Assembly (NCBI GenBank): GCA_036504075.1 | Contig: DASXVX010000032.1 | Coordinates: 62,001-126,000 of the forward strand | Length of the DNA stretch: 64,000 nucleotides | Reading direction: 5' to 3' | From: DASXVX01 sp036504075 | GTDB lineage: Bacteria; Bacillota; Sulfobacillia; Symbiobacteriales; Symbiobacteriaceae | Part shown: positions 16,637 to 26,128 of the stretch, piece by piece | How the letters are laid out: every line of letters starts with the position of its first letter | How positions within the stretch are numbered: position 1 is the stretch's first letter | Notes under the pieces: generated by a model | Told to the model about the DNA's origin: nothing | Database searches by the model: none | The model's input: the letters and a program-made list of their open reading frames with translations, nothing else | Program-made: the position numbers and the translations under genes

Positions 16637-18940
16637 ATGACCACGCTTGAGCAACGGACCCGGACCCCGCAGGTGACCGGCTTCAAGTCCGGCAACGAAA
16701 TGGCGGCCGTGGCCGCATCGCACGTAAACTACCACCTCATGGGCTATTACCCGATCACGCCGTCCACCGAAATTGCCGAGCTTCTGGACGAAATGAAGGC
16801 GGAAGGCGAGCACGATATTGTGATGGTGCCGGCCGACGGCGAGCACGGGGCGGCGGGCATTTGCTACGGCGCCGCCACCGGTGGCGGGCGGGTCTTCAAT
16901 GCTACTTCGGCCAACGGCTACCTGTACGCCTTGGAGCAGATGCCGGTGCAGGCGGGTACCCGCCTGCCGGCCGTGCTGAATCTGGTGACCCGGTCGGTCT
17001 CCGGCCCGCTGGACATCCGGGGGGACCACTCGGACTTATACTTTTCGCTGAATACCGGCTGGATCGTGCTGCTGGCCCGGGACCCGCAGGCGGTTTATGA
17101 CCTGAACGTTATCGCCGTTCGGCTCGGCGAACACCCCGACGTGCGGCTGCCCGTAATTGTAGCGTACGACGGCTTTTTCACCAGCCACCAGAAACGGCGG
17201 GTGGCGTACTGCGAAACCCGGGAGCCTGTGCAGGCGTTCATCGGGACGACGCCGGCCCGCCTTCACACCTTGGACCCGCGCAATCCCGTGACTTTTGGGC
17301 CGTACATGAACGATCCCGACCTGATCAACAACAAGTACCAGCAGCACCTGGCCATGGAGGCCGCCCGGCTGGTCCTGCCGGAGCTGCTGCGGGAGTGGGG
17401 CGAGGTGACCGGGCGGGAGTATCCGGTGCTGGACCTCTACCGCATGGAGGATGCCGAGGTCGCCCTCTTTTTGCTCAACTCGGCGGCGGAGACGGCCAAG
17501 GAAGCGGCGGACGAGCTCCGGGAGCAGGGGCTGAAGGTGGGCGTGATCAGCCCGAACGTAATCCGGCCCTTCCCGGTAGCGGAGATTCGTGCGGCGCTGC
17601 GGGGTGTGAAGGCCGTGCTGGTGGGCGACCGGGCCGACTCCTTCGGCGCCGGCGGCGGGAACATGTCGTTGGAAGTACGGGCCGCCCTCCAGGGCGCCTT
17701 TCCGGCGGACCCCGGCGGCTCGGGCGTCTCAACCCCGGTAGTGCTTTCCCGCATTTACGGGTTGGGCGGCAAGGAGTTCGAACCTGCCGATGCCCGGGAA
17801 TTCTTTGCCCAGGCCCTGGAGGCGGCGACCGGCAGCGAGGCAGTCACGCCCTTCGACTACCACGGCGTCACCGCCGGCGAGGATGGGCCCGGGTTGCCAC
17901 CGGGCCTGCCGCCGCTGGACCGGCAGGCGCTGGCCGCACCGCTGATCGAAGTGCAGGAGGACCCGGACGGCGGGCCGCTGTCCGTGAAGGCCCCGCCCAT
18001 GTGGGCGCTTACCAACCGGCCCCGCCGCATCGCTCCGGGGCACGGGGCCTGCCCGGGCTGCGGCATTTTCCCGTCGCTGGACCAGTTCTTCAAGGGCATC
18101 GCCGGCGATGTGGTCGTGCTGTACCAGACGGGCTGCGCCATGGTCGTGACCACCGGCTACCCGTACACGTCCCACCGGGTGACGTACATTCACAACCTGT
18201 TCCAGAACGGGGCGGCGACGCTTTCGGGCCTGGTGGAGATGTTCTTCGAGCGGAAGCGTCGGGGCGAACTGCCTGTGGGCGACGACTTCACGTTCGTCAT
18301 GGTCACCGGCGACGGCGGCATGGACATTGGCATGGGGCCGGCGATTGGCACGGCGCTCCGGGGGCACCGGCTGATCATTCTGGAGTACGACAACGAAGGC
18401 TACATGAATACCGGCTCCCAGCTTTCCTACAGCACCCCGTTCGGGCACATGACGTCGACCAGTCACGTCGGCTCGCAGCAGACCGGTAAGAGCTTTCACC
18501 ACAAGGACACCGTGCAGATCATGGCGGCCTGCAACATGCCTTACGTTTTTACCGCCGTGCAGGGCTTTGCCCAGGACCTGGTTCGTAAGGCGGCCAAGGC
18601 CCAGTGGTATGCGCAGCACGTGGGGCCGGTCTACGGCAAGGTGCTGATCGCCTGCCCGCTCAACTGGCGGGCCGAGGAGACCATGGTCACCGAGATTACC
18701 CAGGCGGCGGTGAATTCGGGCTTCTTCCCGCTCTACGAGATCGAAAAAGGCAAGACCCGCATCACGTACAACCCGGAGGCGGTGGGCAAGCGGGTGCCGG
18801 TCGCCGAGTGGCTGAAGCTCATGGGCAAGACCCGGCATCTGGTGAAGCCGGAGCATCAGGAGACCCTGGCGACCATTCAGGCCGAAGTGGACCGCCGCTG
18901 GGAGCGCATCAAGGCGATGAACGACCATCCGCTGCTCTAA
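16637..18940 (+). CDS. Pyruvate:ferredoxin oxidoreductase, fused alpha and beta subunits
   Basis: A 767-residue fusion. Residues 1-390 form the alpha subunit, with YYPITPSTEIAELLDEM near the N-terminus as in PorA. Residues 460-767 form the thiamine-diphosphate-binding beta subunit, with GHGACPGCGIFPSLDQFF, the TPP motif GDGGMDIGMG and the following EGYMNTGSQLS. The Cys pair in ACPGCG and a later Cys (YQTGCAM) are typical ligands of the beta-subunit 4Fe-4S cluster. The usual order is separate porA and porB; here they are one chain, paired with a gamma-delta fusion upstream. ATG 16637 follows GGGAGGTAACGG. It is the second gene of the por-nfn operon. Confidence 0.9.
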   Translation: MTTLEQRTRTPQVTGFKSGNEMAAVAASHVNYHLMGYYPITPSTEIAELLDEMKAEGEHDIVMVPADGEHGAAGICYGAATGGGRVFNATSANGYLYALEQMPVQAGTRLPAVLNLVTRSVSGPLDIRGDHSDLYFSLNTGWIVLLARDPQAVYDLNVIAVRLGEHPDVRLPVIVAYDGFFTSHQKRRVAYCETREPVQAFIGTTPARLHTLDPRNPVTFGPYMNDPDLINNKYQQHLAMEAARLVLPELLREWGEVTGREYPVLDLYRMEDAEVALFLLNSAAETAKEAADELREQGLKVGVISPNVIRPFPVAEIRAALRGVKAVLVGDRADSFGAGGGNMSLEVRAALQGAFPADPGGSGVSTPVVLSRIYGLGGKEFEPADAREFFAQALEAATGSEAVTPFDYHGVTAGEDGPGLPPGLPPLDRQALAAPLIEVQEDPDGGPLSVKAPPMWALTNRPRRIAPGHGACPGCGIFPSLDQFFKGIAGDVVVLYQTGCAMVVTTGYPYTSHRVTYIHNLFQNGAATLSGLVEMFFERKRRGELPVGDDFTFVMVTGDGGMDIGMGPAIGTALRGHRLIILEYDNEGYMNTGSQLSYSTPFGHMTSTSHVGSQQTGKSFHHKDTVQIMAACNMPYVFTAVQGFAQDLVRKAAKAQWYAQHVGPVYGKVLIACPLNWRAEETMVTEITQAAVNSGFFPLYEIEKGKTRITYNPEAVGKRVPVAEWLKLMGKTRHLVKPEHQETLATIQAEVDRRWERIKAMNDHPLL

Positions 18941-18962
18941 AATCCGGGGAGGGATACGTGCG

Positions 18963-19817
18963 ATGTACCGCATTCTTCACGTCCGTCAGTTGACGCCGGT
19001 GACCCGCCTGTACCTGATCGATGCCCCGCTCATCGCCGAGTCGGCCCGCCCCGGGCAGTTCGTGATCCTGCGGGTGGATGAGACCGGTGAGCGCATTCCG
19101 GTGACGATCACCGACTTCGACCGGGGCGCCGGCACCATTACCATTGTCGTGCAGGAAGTGGGCAAAACGACCCGGCTGCTGGCGCAGTTGGGCGAAGGGG
19201 ATTGCATCCGGGACGTGGCCGGCCCGCTGGGCAGCCCGGTGAACTTGCCGGACGGGGGCCGGGTCGCCCTGGTGGGCGGCGGGTTTGGTACGGCGGCTAT
19301 CCTCACCATCGCCAGGGAGTTGGCCCGCCGGCCCGGGGTGCAAGTGGACGCCATCGTGGGCGCCCGCACCCACGAACTGCTGATTCTGGCCCGCGAGGTC
19401 GGGGCGGTGGTGGACCGGTTCCTCCCCTGCACCGACGACGGGTCGCTGGGCTACAAAGGTTTCGTGACGAGCCTTTTGGGCGAGAAAATCGCGGCCAGGG
19501 AGGGCTACAACCTGGTGCTGGCTGTCGGGCCGATGCCCATGATGCGGGCCGTGGCCGAGGTGACCCGGACCGCCGCCATTCCCACACTTGCTTCCCTGGA
19601 CCCGATCATGCTGGACGGCACCGGCATGTGCGGCGCCTGTCGCTGCCGGGTCGGCGGGGAGAACAAGTTTGCCTGCGTTGACGGTCCGTTCTTTGACGCC
19701 CACCAGGTGGACTTTGCCGAACTGGCCCGGCGGACGAAGATGTACCATTACGAAGAGCGGCTGGCCCTGGAGCGCTTCCAGGCGCAGGACCGGGCCACCG
19801 CTGAGCCGGTGGCGTAA
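18963..19817 (+). CDS. nfnA: NfnA-type FAD/NAD(P) and 2Fe-2S subunit
   Basis: A 284-residue ferredoxin-NADP reductase-like protein of the sulfide dehydrogenase/NfnA group. It has an FAD site (RIPVTITDF, about 45), a nucleotide-binding VGGGFGTAA near 104, and a C-terminal 2Fe-2S motif DGTGMCGACRCRVGG ... FACVDGPFF. The family's Asp and Cys ligands are all visible. With the next gene it should form the electron-bifurcating NADH-dependent reduced-ferredoxin:NADP+ oxidoreductase. ATG 18963 follows GGGGAGGG. Placement directly after pyruvate:ferredoxin oxidoreductase suggests it re-oxidises the ferredoxin made there to supply NADPH. Confidence 0.88.
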   Translation: MYRILHVRQLTPVTRLYLIDAPLIAESARPGQFVILRVDETGERIPVTITDFDRGAGTITIVVQEVGKTTRLLAQLGEGDCIRDVAGPLGSPVNLPDGGRVALVGGGFGTAAILTIARELARRPGVQVDAIVGARTHELLILAREVGAVVDRFLPCTDDGSLGYKGFVTSLLGEKIAAREGYNLVLAVGPMPMMRAVAEVTRTAAIPTLASLDPIMLDGTGMCGACRCRVGGENKFACVDGPFFDAHQVDFAELARRTKMYHYEERLALERFQAQDRATAEPVA

Positions 19818-19831
19818 GGGGGCGGCGAACG

Positions 19832-21241
19832 ATGGCGATGATCGGCCACAAGAAGCAGCACATGCCGGTCCTGGCGGCGGCCCGCCGGGTATCCAGCTTT
19901 GAAGAAGTGCCCCTGGGCTACACCCTGGCGATGGCGGAGCACGAGGCGGACCGCTGCCTGCAGTGTCCGGACCCGCAGTGCGAGCAGGGCTGCCCGGTCC
20001 AGGTGCCGGTGCGGGACTTTATCGGCTTGCTGGCGCAGGGGCGGGTCGAGGACTCCGTTCGGAAAATGAAGGAGTACAACCGGCTCCCGGCGATTTGCGG
20101 GCGGGTCTGCCCACAGGAGGAGCAGTGCGAGATTCAGTGTGTTCTGAACCGGAGCGGGCGGCATCCGGTCGCCATCGGGCGGCTGGAGCGGTTTGTCGCC
20201 GACTGGGAGCGGACGAACGGCTGGGTGGAGACCGAGCCGCCCGAGCCCAACGGCCAGAAGGTGGCAGTGATCGGGGCGGGTCCGTCGGGCCTTACCTGCG
20301 CCGGCGACCTGGCCGCCCGAGGTTACGACGTGACGGTTTTCGAAGCGCTCCATGCTCCGGGCGGGGTGCTCATGTATGGCATTCCGGAGTTCCGGCTGCC
20401 CAAGGCGATCGTGGAGGACGATGTGGCCCGGCTGGAGGCGCTGGGCGTCAAGTTCGTGTACAACGTGCTGGTCGGCCGGACGCTGACCATCGATGACCTC
20501 ATGGACCGGATGGGCTTTGGCGCCGTCTTCATTGGCACCGGGGCGGGGCTGCCCCGCTTCATGAAAATTCCCGGCGAGAACCTGGGCGGGGTATACTCGG
20601 CCAACGAGTTCCTGACCCGAATCAACCTCATGCGGGCCTATCGCTTCCCGGAGTATGACACGCCCTTGCGCATGGGCCGCCGGGTGGCGGTGATCGGAGC
20701 GGGCAACACGGCCATGGACTGCGTCCGGACCGCACTGCGGGTGGGGGCCGAACAGGGCCTGATCGTTTACCGGCGCTCCGAGCATGAAATGTCGGCCCGA
20801 GCCGAAGAGTACGAGCATGCGGTGGAGGAGGGGGTCCAGTTCCACTGGCTCACGGCGCCGGTCCGCATTCTGGGCGGCGAAGACGGCTGGGTGAACGGCC
20901 TGGAATGCGTCCGGATGGAACTGGGCGAGCCGGACGCGTCCGGTCGCCGGTCGCCGGTGGCAGTGCCGGGGTCGGAGTTCATTCTGCCGGTGGACACGGT
21001 GATTCTGGCCCTGGGCACGACGCCCAACCCGATTCTGCTGAAGGCCACGCCGGGGTTGCCGACCAACCGTCATGGCTGTGTGGTCGCCGACCCGGCGACC
21101 GGTGCTACTACCCGGCCGGGCGTGTTTGCCGGCGGGGACGTGGTGACCGGAGCGGCCACCGTGATTCTGGCCATGGGGGCCGGGCAGAAGGCGGCCAGGG
21201 GGATTCACGAATACCTGAGCCGCACGCCGGTACCGGTGTGA
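19832..21241 (+). CDS. nfnB: NfnB / homotetrameric glutamate synthase-like subunit
   Basis: A 469-residue GltA-type flavoprotein. The N-terminal domain has eight cysteines for two 4Fe-4S clusters (CLQCPDPQCEQGCPV and CGRVCPQEEQCEIQC). It then has the FAD motif VIGAGPSGLTCAGDLAARG near residue 148, an NADP-binding VIGAGNTAMDCVRTALR near 288, and the closing FAD stretch 'VFAGGDVVTGAATVI'. Both glutamate synthase small subunits and NfnB have this build. The adjacent nfnA, 14 bases upstream, decides for NfnB. No glutamate synthase large subunit is nearby. Confidence 0.88.
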   Translation: MAMIGHKKQHMPVLAAARRVSSFEEVPLGYTLAMAEHEADRCLQCPDPQCEQGCPVQVPVRDFIGLLAQGRVEDSVRKMKEYNRLPAICGRVCPQEEQCEIQCVLNRSGRHPVAIGRLERFVADWERTNGWVETEPPEPNGQKVAVIGAGPSGLTCAGDLAARGYDVTVFEALHAPGGVLMYGIPEFRLPKAIVEDDVARLEALGVKFVYNVLVGRTLTIDDLMDRMGFGAVFIGTGAGLPRFMKIPGENLGGVYSANEFLTRINLMRAYRFPEYDTPLRMGRRVAVIGAGNTAMDCVRTALRVGAEQGLIVYRRSEHEMSARAEEYEHAVEEGVQFHWLTAPVRILGGEDGWVNGLECVRMELGEPDASGRRSPVAVPGSEFILPVDTVILALGTTPNPILLKATPGLPTNRHGCVVADPATGATTRPGVFAGGDVVTGAATVILAMGAGQKAARGIHEYLSRTPVPV

Positions 21242-21278
21242 GCGTGTTTAGGAAGGGCAGGGCTTGTCAAGAATGAAA

Positions 21279-21308
21279 GCAGGGCGCCCGGTTGCCCGGA
21301 CGCCCTGC
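21279..21308 (+). terminator. Hairpin after the por-nfn operon
   Basis: Arms gcagggcg / cgccctgc with an inner ccgg pairing. It lies 38 bases after nfnB and lacks a strong T run. Confidence 0.6.
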
Positions 21309-21440
21309 CTATCGGACCCGGAGCCCGCGGTCGCCGCCTCACTCGCTAGACGGCAGCGGCCACAACAAAGTGGACCCGCCGCTACATGGTAGGCATCGAA
21401 CAAATGCCGCGACAGTGCTGACGGTCAAGGGCGGAATGCC

Positions 21441-21862
21441 CCGGCGCCGGTGATTGCCGACGAGCCGACCACCGCCCTGGACGTGGTGGTGCAGGACCGG
21501 ATTCTGCAGCAGATTTCGGCCCTGCAGCGGGAGCGGAAGATGGCCCTGGTCTTCGTGACGCACGACATCGCCGTGGTGGCGGATCTTTGCCGGCGGGCCA
21601 TGGTGATGTACGCCGGCAAAATCGCCGAAATCGGGACGACCCGGCAGATTTTCAAAACGCCGTGCCACCCCTACACCATGGGGCTACTGGCGGCCTCGCC
21701 TTCCGGGCACCACAAAGTGGCCAGCCTGATTTCGATTCCGGGCTACCCGCCGGATTTGACGAAGCCGCCGGAGGGCTGTTTGCGCCCCGGTGTCCCTTCA
21801 AGGTGGCGGCCTGCACGGAACAGGCGCCGCGGCAGGTGGAGTGCCACTTGCTGGTCCGTTAG
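21441..21862 (+). pseudogene. Remnant of an oligopeptide/dipeptide ABC transporter ATPase (OppD/DppD)
   Basis: Only the second half of the ATPase survives. The fragment begins at the Walker B stretch (IADEPTTALDVVVQDRIL), continues through VFVTHDIAVVADLC and the family's late segment (HPYTMGLLAASP), then loses frame near 21777-21785. The end of the protein (LFAPRCPFKVAACTEQAP) is readable only in the frame one base earlier, up to the stop at 21860-21862. Walker A and the LSGG signature are absent upstream, where 21309-21440 shows nothing gene-like. The combination of 5' truncation and a one-base deletion marks a dead gene. No other transporter genes are adjacent. Confidence 0.88.
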
Positions 21863-21865
21863 TTC

Positions 21866-21910
21866 AACCGGGTCCACTCTCTTGTTGTGAGAGCGGATCC
21901 GGTTTCGCTT
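21866..21910 (+). terminator. Terminator of the lost opp gene
   Basis: Arms aaccgggtccactct / agagcggatccggtt, complementary apart from G-T pairs, 9-base loop, followed by tcgctttt. It has outlived the gene it served. Confidence 0.7.
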
Positions 21911-21979
21911 TTGGCTGATGCGGAACCGAGTGACGTCAGGAAGCGTCGGACAGGGGAGTAAGTAACACTGGGGGCTCAG

Positions 21980-24568
21980 ATGAGCATGAATTACCGCCCT
22001 CGTTGGCGTCTGAATATCGCCGGTACCATCCTGCTGATCAGTCTGTTGGGGTGCAACGCCCCTTCGCAACCGATCCCGCCCCTGGCCCTGCCCCCAGCCA
22101 CGCTCCCGGCGGGGCCTTCTCCCGCTGACGCCTCGCCTCCGGAAGCCGTTGCCCCTGCCGAGGCCTCCGCTGTCAGCCTGGCGGTCAGCCCGACGGGCGA
22201 TTGGATCGCCGCCGGGCTGGACGGGTTGACCCTGGTCGACCGGAGCGGCCACTCCATCCGGCCGTACGACGGGAAGGAGGCGGTCCGCCTGCTAGCCTGG
22301 GCGCCGTCGGGTGAATGGCTGTTGGCGGGGCTGGTCGGCGGCAAGTTTCTGCTGGTGCGTCCGGCGGATGGGCGGGTGGTCGATCCTTCGGCCCAACTGA
22401 CCGGCCTGCCGGATGGCCGGCTGCTGACCGCGTGGTCGCCCGCAGGCGACCAGGTGCTGGTCACGCCTTACCTCCCTCCAGCAGCAGCCCCGATCTGGCA
22501 GATCATGCCCCCGACTGGGGCGGTGCGCCTGGTGGCGGGGGCCAGCCGGGTCGTGGGCATCGACTGGCTGCTCGGCGAACAGGCGATGCTCCGGCAAGCC
22601 GCCGGCTGCTGCGGCGTGGCAACCGCCCGCCTGGACCTGGCGGCCGGCACGCTGAAGGATGACGGATTCCGGGGCGGGCTGGCCGTGAGCCCGGACGGAA
22701 AACGCTTTGCCGAGAGTTCCTACCAGAACGGCCAGTTGACCGTGACCGACGTGGCGACGGGTGGGCAGAAGATCTCCATGCGTGACTTCGGTCTCCGGGA
22801 ACCCAGGCCGGGTGTGGAACTGAAGGGTTCCTACCTGCTGCGGGTCAACTCCTGGTCGCCGGACAGCCGGTTTCTGTCCTTTACGCTCGCCGAAATGGAG
22901 CCGCCCGGCGCCCCCATGCTGCGGGTTCAGGATATGGGCGCGGGCGAGACCTACGCAGAGCGGGTCGTGCAGGCCTGGGCCGGCGACATGGTCTGGCTCG
23001 GGCCATCCGGGGACTTCGTCTACACCACCAAAACTCCTGGCGGTGGGCTGGCCGTTTTTCTGAACGGCAGCCAGGTCGCCGACCATCCGGGTGGAAAGGC
23101 GCTTCTGGGGGGATGGGCCGGCGTACCGGGTGCCGTGCGGTCCCGCGACGGACAGCGCCTGGCCTATGGGGTGGACCTGGGGAACGGCAAGTCCGAACTG
23201 GCCCTGGCCAACCTGACGGCTGGCACCACCGAAACGGTTCCGGACAGCGAGGGGCTCGTTCCGCTGGCTTTCAGCTCGAATGGGGACCGGCTGGTGGCGG
23301 CCCGTCTGGCCTATGTCCGGAAGGAGCTGGCGCCTGGCGGCCCACGGATGGAAGGCTGGGAGGCGAAGGAAATTACCACGCTCTCTGTCACCGCCGCCCC
23401 GGGGGCCGTCCGGCCGTTCTGGGGACCACCCGGCACCGCCGTCTGGTCCGCGCAGTTCGGTCAGGACTTTCCCCTGTCGGTCAGTTACGCGCCACTGCTG
23501 TTTCGCGGCCGAACGCTTTACCCGGTCGGCACCCGGGAAGACGTCTTCTTTTTCCGGCAGGAGGGCGACGCCGTCTTCCTGGACGGGCGGCTGACCCACG
23601 CCGGCACGCTGGAAATCTGGAATGAGCCGCGCTTGCTCTACCGGGGGCCGCTGACCGTGGGCGCGACGTTCACCCTGCAGTGGGAGCACCACAACTTCGG
23701 CGTCGGCCCCATGCCTTACCGGGTCGTTGGCTTCGAGACGGTGACCACGCCGGCGGGGAACTACCCGACGGTTGTGCTGGAGTCGGACCTGGGCAGCCGT
23801 TCGTGGTGGAGCCCCGGCATCGGGCAGGTCCAGGCCGGCGATGTCGCTGCGACCCGGGTGGAGTCGGAGCCGGCGCGGCCACTGAACGTGGCTGCCAGGC
23901 TGGACGACACGACCACCGGATTCCTGGCCGGCGGCCTGTCGGTACTGGACCAGGACGGCCGGGTGCTCCTGGATGAGCCGATCAACTGGATTCGCAGCCA
24001 GGTCTGGTGGGCCGATGTGGGGGCGTCGGCACCGATCGTGCTTTACTTCACCCACTCCCAGGCCGAGCCCAACCGGACGTACCGGGGATTCGTCTACCGG
24101 CCCGAGCGCAAGGCCTTTGAGCCGGTCCGCTGGCGGCTTCCGGACGGCCGGGTGAAGGACCGGGTGGCCGGCGACCTTGAGCAAGTGGCCGGTCAGGCCG
24201 CGGTCCAGTTGAGGGACGACGAGCGGTACCCGCCCCGCAGCACGTGCGTGTTTCGCTGGAATGGGACCGAGTTGGCATGTGCAGCATACACCGGCGGATT
24301 TTTGGGGCGGGACGAGTGGCAGTTTGTCTACGGACTGACGAGGGCCCTGGACGAAGCGAGCTGGGCGGGCATGTTCCTCGACGCCGAGCAAGGCCGGAAG
24401 GCCTACCGGGCCACCCGCCGGGAGGATGGGCGCAACCAGCTCATGTCCCTGAGCCCGACGAAGCAGGCGGATGGAACCTGGGTGATTGAAGCGTCTTACG
24501 TGCGGGCAACGCTGACCGTTGTCCGACAGGGCGATGACTGGCGGGTGGCCACCTGGATGTTGAATTGA
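21980..24568 (+). CDS. Large lipoprotein with propeller-like repeats
   Basis: An 862-residue lipoprotein: signal peptide with lipobox LLGC (Cys25), then a Pro/Ala-rich spacer to about residue 65. From there to about residue 450 a repeating pattern (LAVSPTGDWIAAGL, LAWAPSGEWLLAGL, LAVSPDGKRFAESS, FSSNGDRLVAARL) indicates WD40/TolB-like beta-propeller blades. The C-terminal 400 residues have no family I recognise. They contain a beta-rich section around 'VGATFTLQWEHHNFGVGPMPYRV' written here in two parts: VGATFTLQWEHH, then the PMPYRV stretch. Likely anchored to the outer face of the membrane. The next gene starts 44 bases later, so the two may be co-transcribed. Ligand unknown. Confidence 0.75.
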   Translation: MSMNYRPRWRLNIAGTILLISLLGCNAPSQPIPPLALPPATLPAGPSPADASPPEAVAPAEASAVSLAVSPTGDWIAAGLDGLTLVDRSGHSIRPYDGKEAVRLLAWAPSGEWLLAGLVGGKFLLVRPADGRVVDPSAQLTGLPDGRLLTAWSPAGDQVLVTPYLPPAAAPIWQIMPPTGAVRLVAGASRVVGIDWLLGEQAMLRQAAGCCGVATARLDLAAGTLKDDGFRGGLAVSPDGKRFAESSYQNGQLTVTDVATGGQKISMRDFGLREPRPGVELKGSYLLRVNSWSPDSRFLSFTLAEMEPPGAPMLRVQDMGAGETYAERVVQAWAGDMVWLGPSGDFVYTTKTPGGGLAVFLNGSQVADHPGGKALLGGWAGVPGAVRSRDGQRLAYGVDLGNGKSELALANLTAGTTETVPDSEGLVPLAFSSNGDRLVAARLAYVRKELAPGGPRMEGWEAKEITTLSVTAAPGAVRPFWGPPGTAVWSAQFGQDFPLSVSYAPLLFRGRTLYPVGTREDVFFFRQEGDAVFLDGRLTHAGTLEIWNEPRLLYRGPLTVGATFTLQWEHHNFGVGPMPYRVVGFETVTTPAGNYPTVVLESDLGSRSWWSPGIGQVQAGDVAATRVESEPARPLNVAARLDDTTTGFLAGGLSVLDQDGRVLLDEPINWIRSQVWWADVGASAPIVLYFTHSQAEPNRTYRGFVYRPERKAFEPVRWRLPDGRVKDRVAGDLEQVAGQAAVQLRDDERYPPRSTCVFRWNGTELACAAYTGGFLGRDEWQFVYGLTRALDEASWAGMFLDAEQGRKAYRATRREDGRNQLMSLSPTKQADGTWVIEASYVRATLTVVRQGDDWRVATWMLN

Positions 24569-24612
24569 GTACGCCGCCGCCGGCGGTGGAGTTTCGTGAA
24601 GGGGTTGAAGCT

Positions 24613-25893
24613 ATGAAATCCCGATTTTCTGTATGGCCTGTGCTGTGCGGCCTCGTGGCAATTCTGCTACCGACCGCACCCGCCCGCGCAGACGCCTCCG
24701 CCCACTGGGCTGCGCCTCCGGCCGCAGTGGTCGCCCGGCGGCTGAACATGACGTACCCGGCGGAACTGAACGCACCCATTACGCCCGGGGACTGGAACCG
24801 GCTGGTGGCCGGAGCGATGGGTCAGACGCCGGGGAAGTCCACGTTTGAGGCAGACCCGGTCCGCTACTGGGTCTGGACTTACACCGGCAACATGGCCAGA
24901 GACGGCCGGCTGGCCCGGGAGGATGCCTTCGGCGGGCTGATGAAGCTCATGAACTACCTGTACAAGTTCGACGTGAACCAGGACTTCCGAAACCAGCTGG
25001 AGCGGTTCAAGGACGGCCAGACCGTGAGCGATCACCAGCGGCCCCTGGTGGCGGCGGCGTTGGCAGTTGGGTTTGCCAAAGGCTACCCGGACGGCACCCT
25101 GCGGCCGGCGGCGCCCCTGACCTACGGCGAGGCAGCAGTTGTGGTTGAGCGCCTCCTGAACCGGCTGGACTTCGCCGCCCCGAGCGACCCCTTTGCCAAA
25201 CTCGGGGAACCCAGGGGCTTCGGGGAAGGGCTCACGCCCGCCCTGGCCTTCAAACCGGACGAAGTGCTGCACGTGACCGCCGGGAAAAGCGGCGCGGGCA
25301 ACGTGCTCACGATCATCCACGGCGCGGCGGCGGCCTCCGCCCTGCCCGGTATCGGGACTGCGCCGCCCGGCCACACCTGGGTGATGCTGGACGTGCAGAT
25401 CAACAACACCAGCACCCTCTACGACCTCTCGCTCACCCGTCACCTGCGGTGGGGCCTGGAGGACCCGCCCCAACTGCTGTACCGGTACGAATTGGACTGG
25501 GCGGCAACGGCGGCCCTGGGCTCTCCGTTTGCCGACACCGCGGCGGCGCTCACCCCCGGCGGAATGGTCCGCGGGGTGGTGGCCTTCGCCGTGCCGGTGG
25601 GCACGAAAGATCTCTGGTTCAGCCTGGAGAGTGCACTGGGTCCGGCCAAGGATCCGAATTGGCCGTGGAACGGAGCGCAACGGGGTGGAATCGGTGACCT
25701 CGCCGGCCCGGAGCCGGTCTACCCGCACGGCAAGGCGGATGGCTCGCTCTACCGGGTTCAGGGGGTCTACGCCGACAAGGCAGTGGCGCAGGCAGTGGTG
25801 GAAGCATGCCGGTCGCGGGGGATGCCGGCCTGGGTTGAGGCGGAGCCGGATGGACAGTACGGGGCCGTGGTGTTCCGGGATTTTGAGCAGTAA
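24613..25893 (+). CDS. Secreted S-layer homology (SLH) protein with DUF4352-like and SPOR-like ends
   Basis: A 426-residue exported protein starting at ATG 24613 behind GAAGGGG; the open frame starting at 24565 overlaps the upstream stop and is not favoured. It has a signal peptide of about 27 residues ending near ARADA. An SLH-type segment near residues 120-185 includes 'AVGFAKGYPDGTLRPAAPLT', typical of cell-wall anchoring. A beta-sandwich at about 225-345 (TWVMLDVQINNTSTLYDLS) resembles DUF4352/telokin-like domains. The last 60 residues (LYRVQGVYADKAVAQAVVEA) look like a SPOR-type fold that binds peptidoglycan. Probably an envelope-associated protein. Confidence 0.75.
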   Translation: MKSRFSVWPVLCGLVAILLPTAPARADASAHWAAPPAAVVARRLNMTYPAELNAPITPGDWNRLVAGAMGQTPGKSTFEADPVRYWVWTYTGNMARDGRLAREDAFGGLMKLMNYLYKFDVNQDFRNQLERFKDGQTVSDHQRPLVAAALAVGFAKGYPDGTLRPAAPLTYGEAAVVVERLLNRLDFAAPSDPFAKLGEPRGFGEGLTPALAFKPDEVLHVTAGKSGAGNVLTIIHGAAAASALPGIGTAPPGHTWVMLDVQINNTSTLYDLSLTRHLRWGLEDPPQLLYRYELDWAATAALGSPFADTAAALTPGGMVRGVVAFAVPVGTKDLWFSLESALGPAKDPNWPWNGAQRGGIGDLAGPEPVYPHGKADGSLYRVQGVYADKAVAQAVVEACRSRGMPAWVEAEPDGQYGAVVFRDFEQ

Positions 25894-25947
25894 GCGCGCT
25901 GCGTGTGTCGCTACGCCCTTCGCTGACTGGGCGCTTCTCGTCGCTGC

Positions 25948-26128
25948 GGGCGGCCTATTACTGAAATGATTCTCGCAAGGACGGGCGCCCTTGCTCATTC
26001 CTCACCTCAGGTTCCTCCTTGGTGCAGACGAGCGCATTCAGCACCGGACTCACTGAGGTTCGCAGACGATTATTGTCGTCGCCGCAAGGGTGCAACCGTC
26101 CTGGCTGCGAATCTCTATCTAACCGCCC
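25948..26128 (+). repeat. Structured intergenic repeat, copy A (long form)
   Basis: Shares the conserved blocks GAAATGATTCTCG, GCGCCCTTGCTCA, TTGTCGTCGCCGCAA and CTGGCTGCGAATCT with copies B and C. The ends pair (GGGCGG 25948-25953 with CCGCCC 26123-26128), as do GATTC/GAATC and AGGACGG/CCGTCCT. The central loop is about 60 bases longer than in B and C and holds its own small stems (CCTCAG/CTGAGG and GGTGC/GCACC). The end stem GGGCGG/CCGCCC replaces GGGGCG/CGCCCC of the other copies with pairing kept. Confidence 0.8.

Noticed and set aside
22292..24391. Very long open frame (about 700 codons) on the minus strand opposite the propeller lipoprotein
   Set aside because: Arg/Pro/Gly-rich composition, no SD and no family motifs. 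It is a GC-bias shadow of the plus-strand gene. The same holds for the long minus-strand frames at 24667-25998, 15608-17029, 17729-18973 and 19748-21208.
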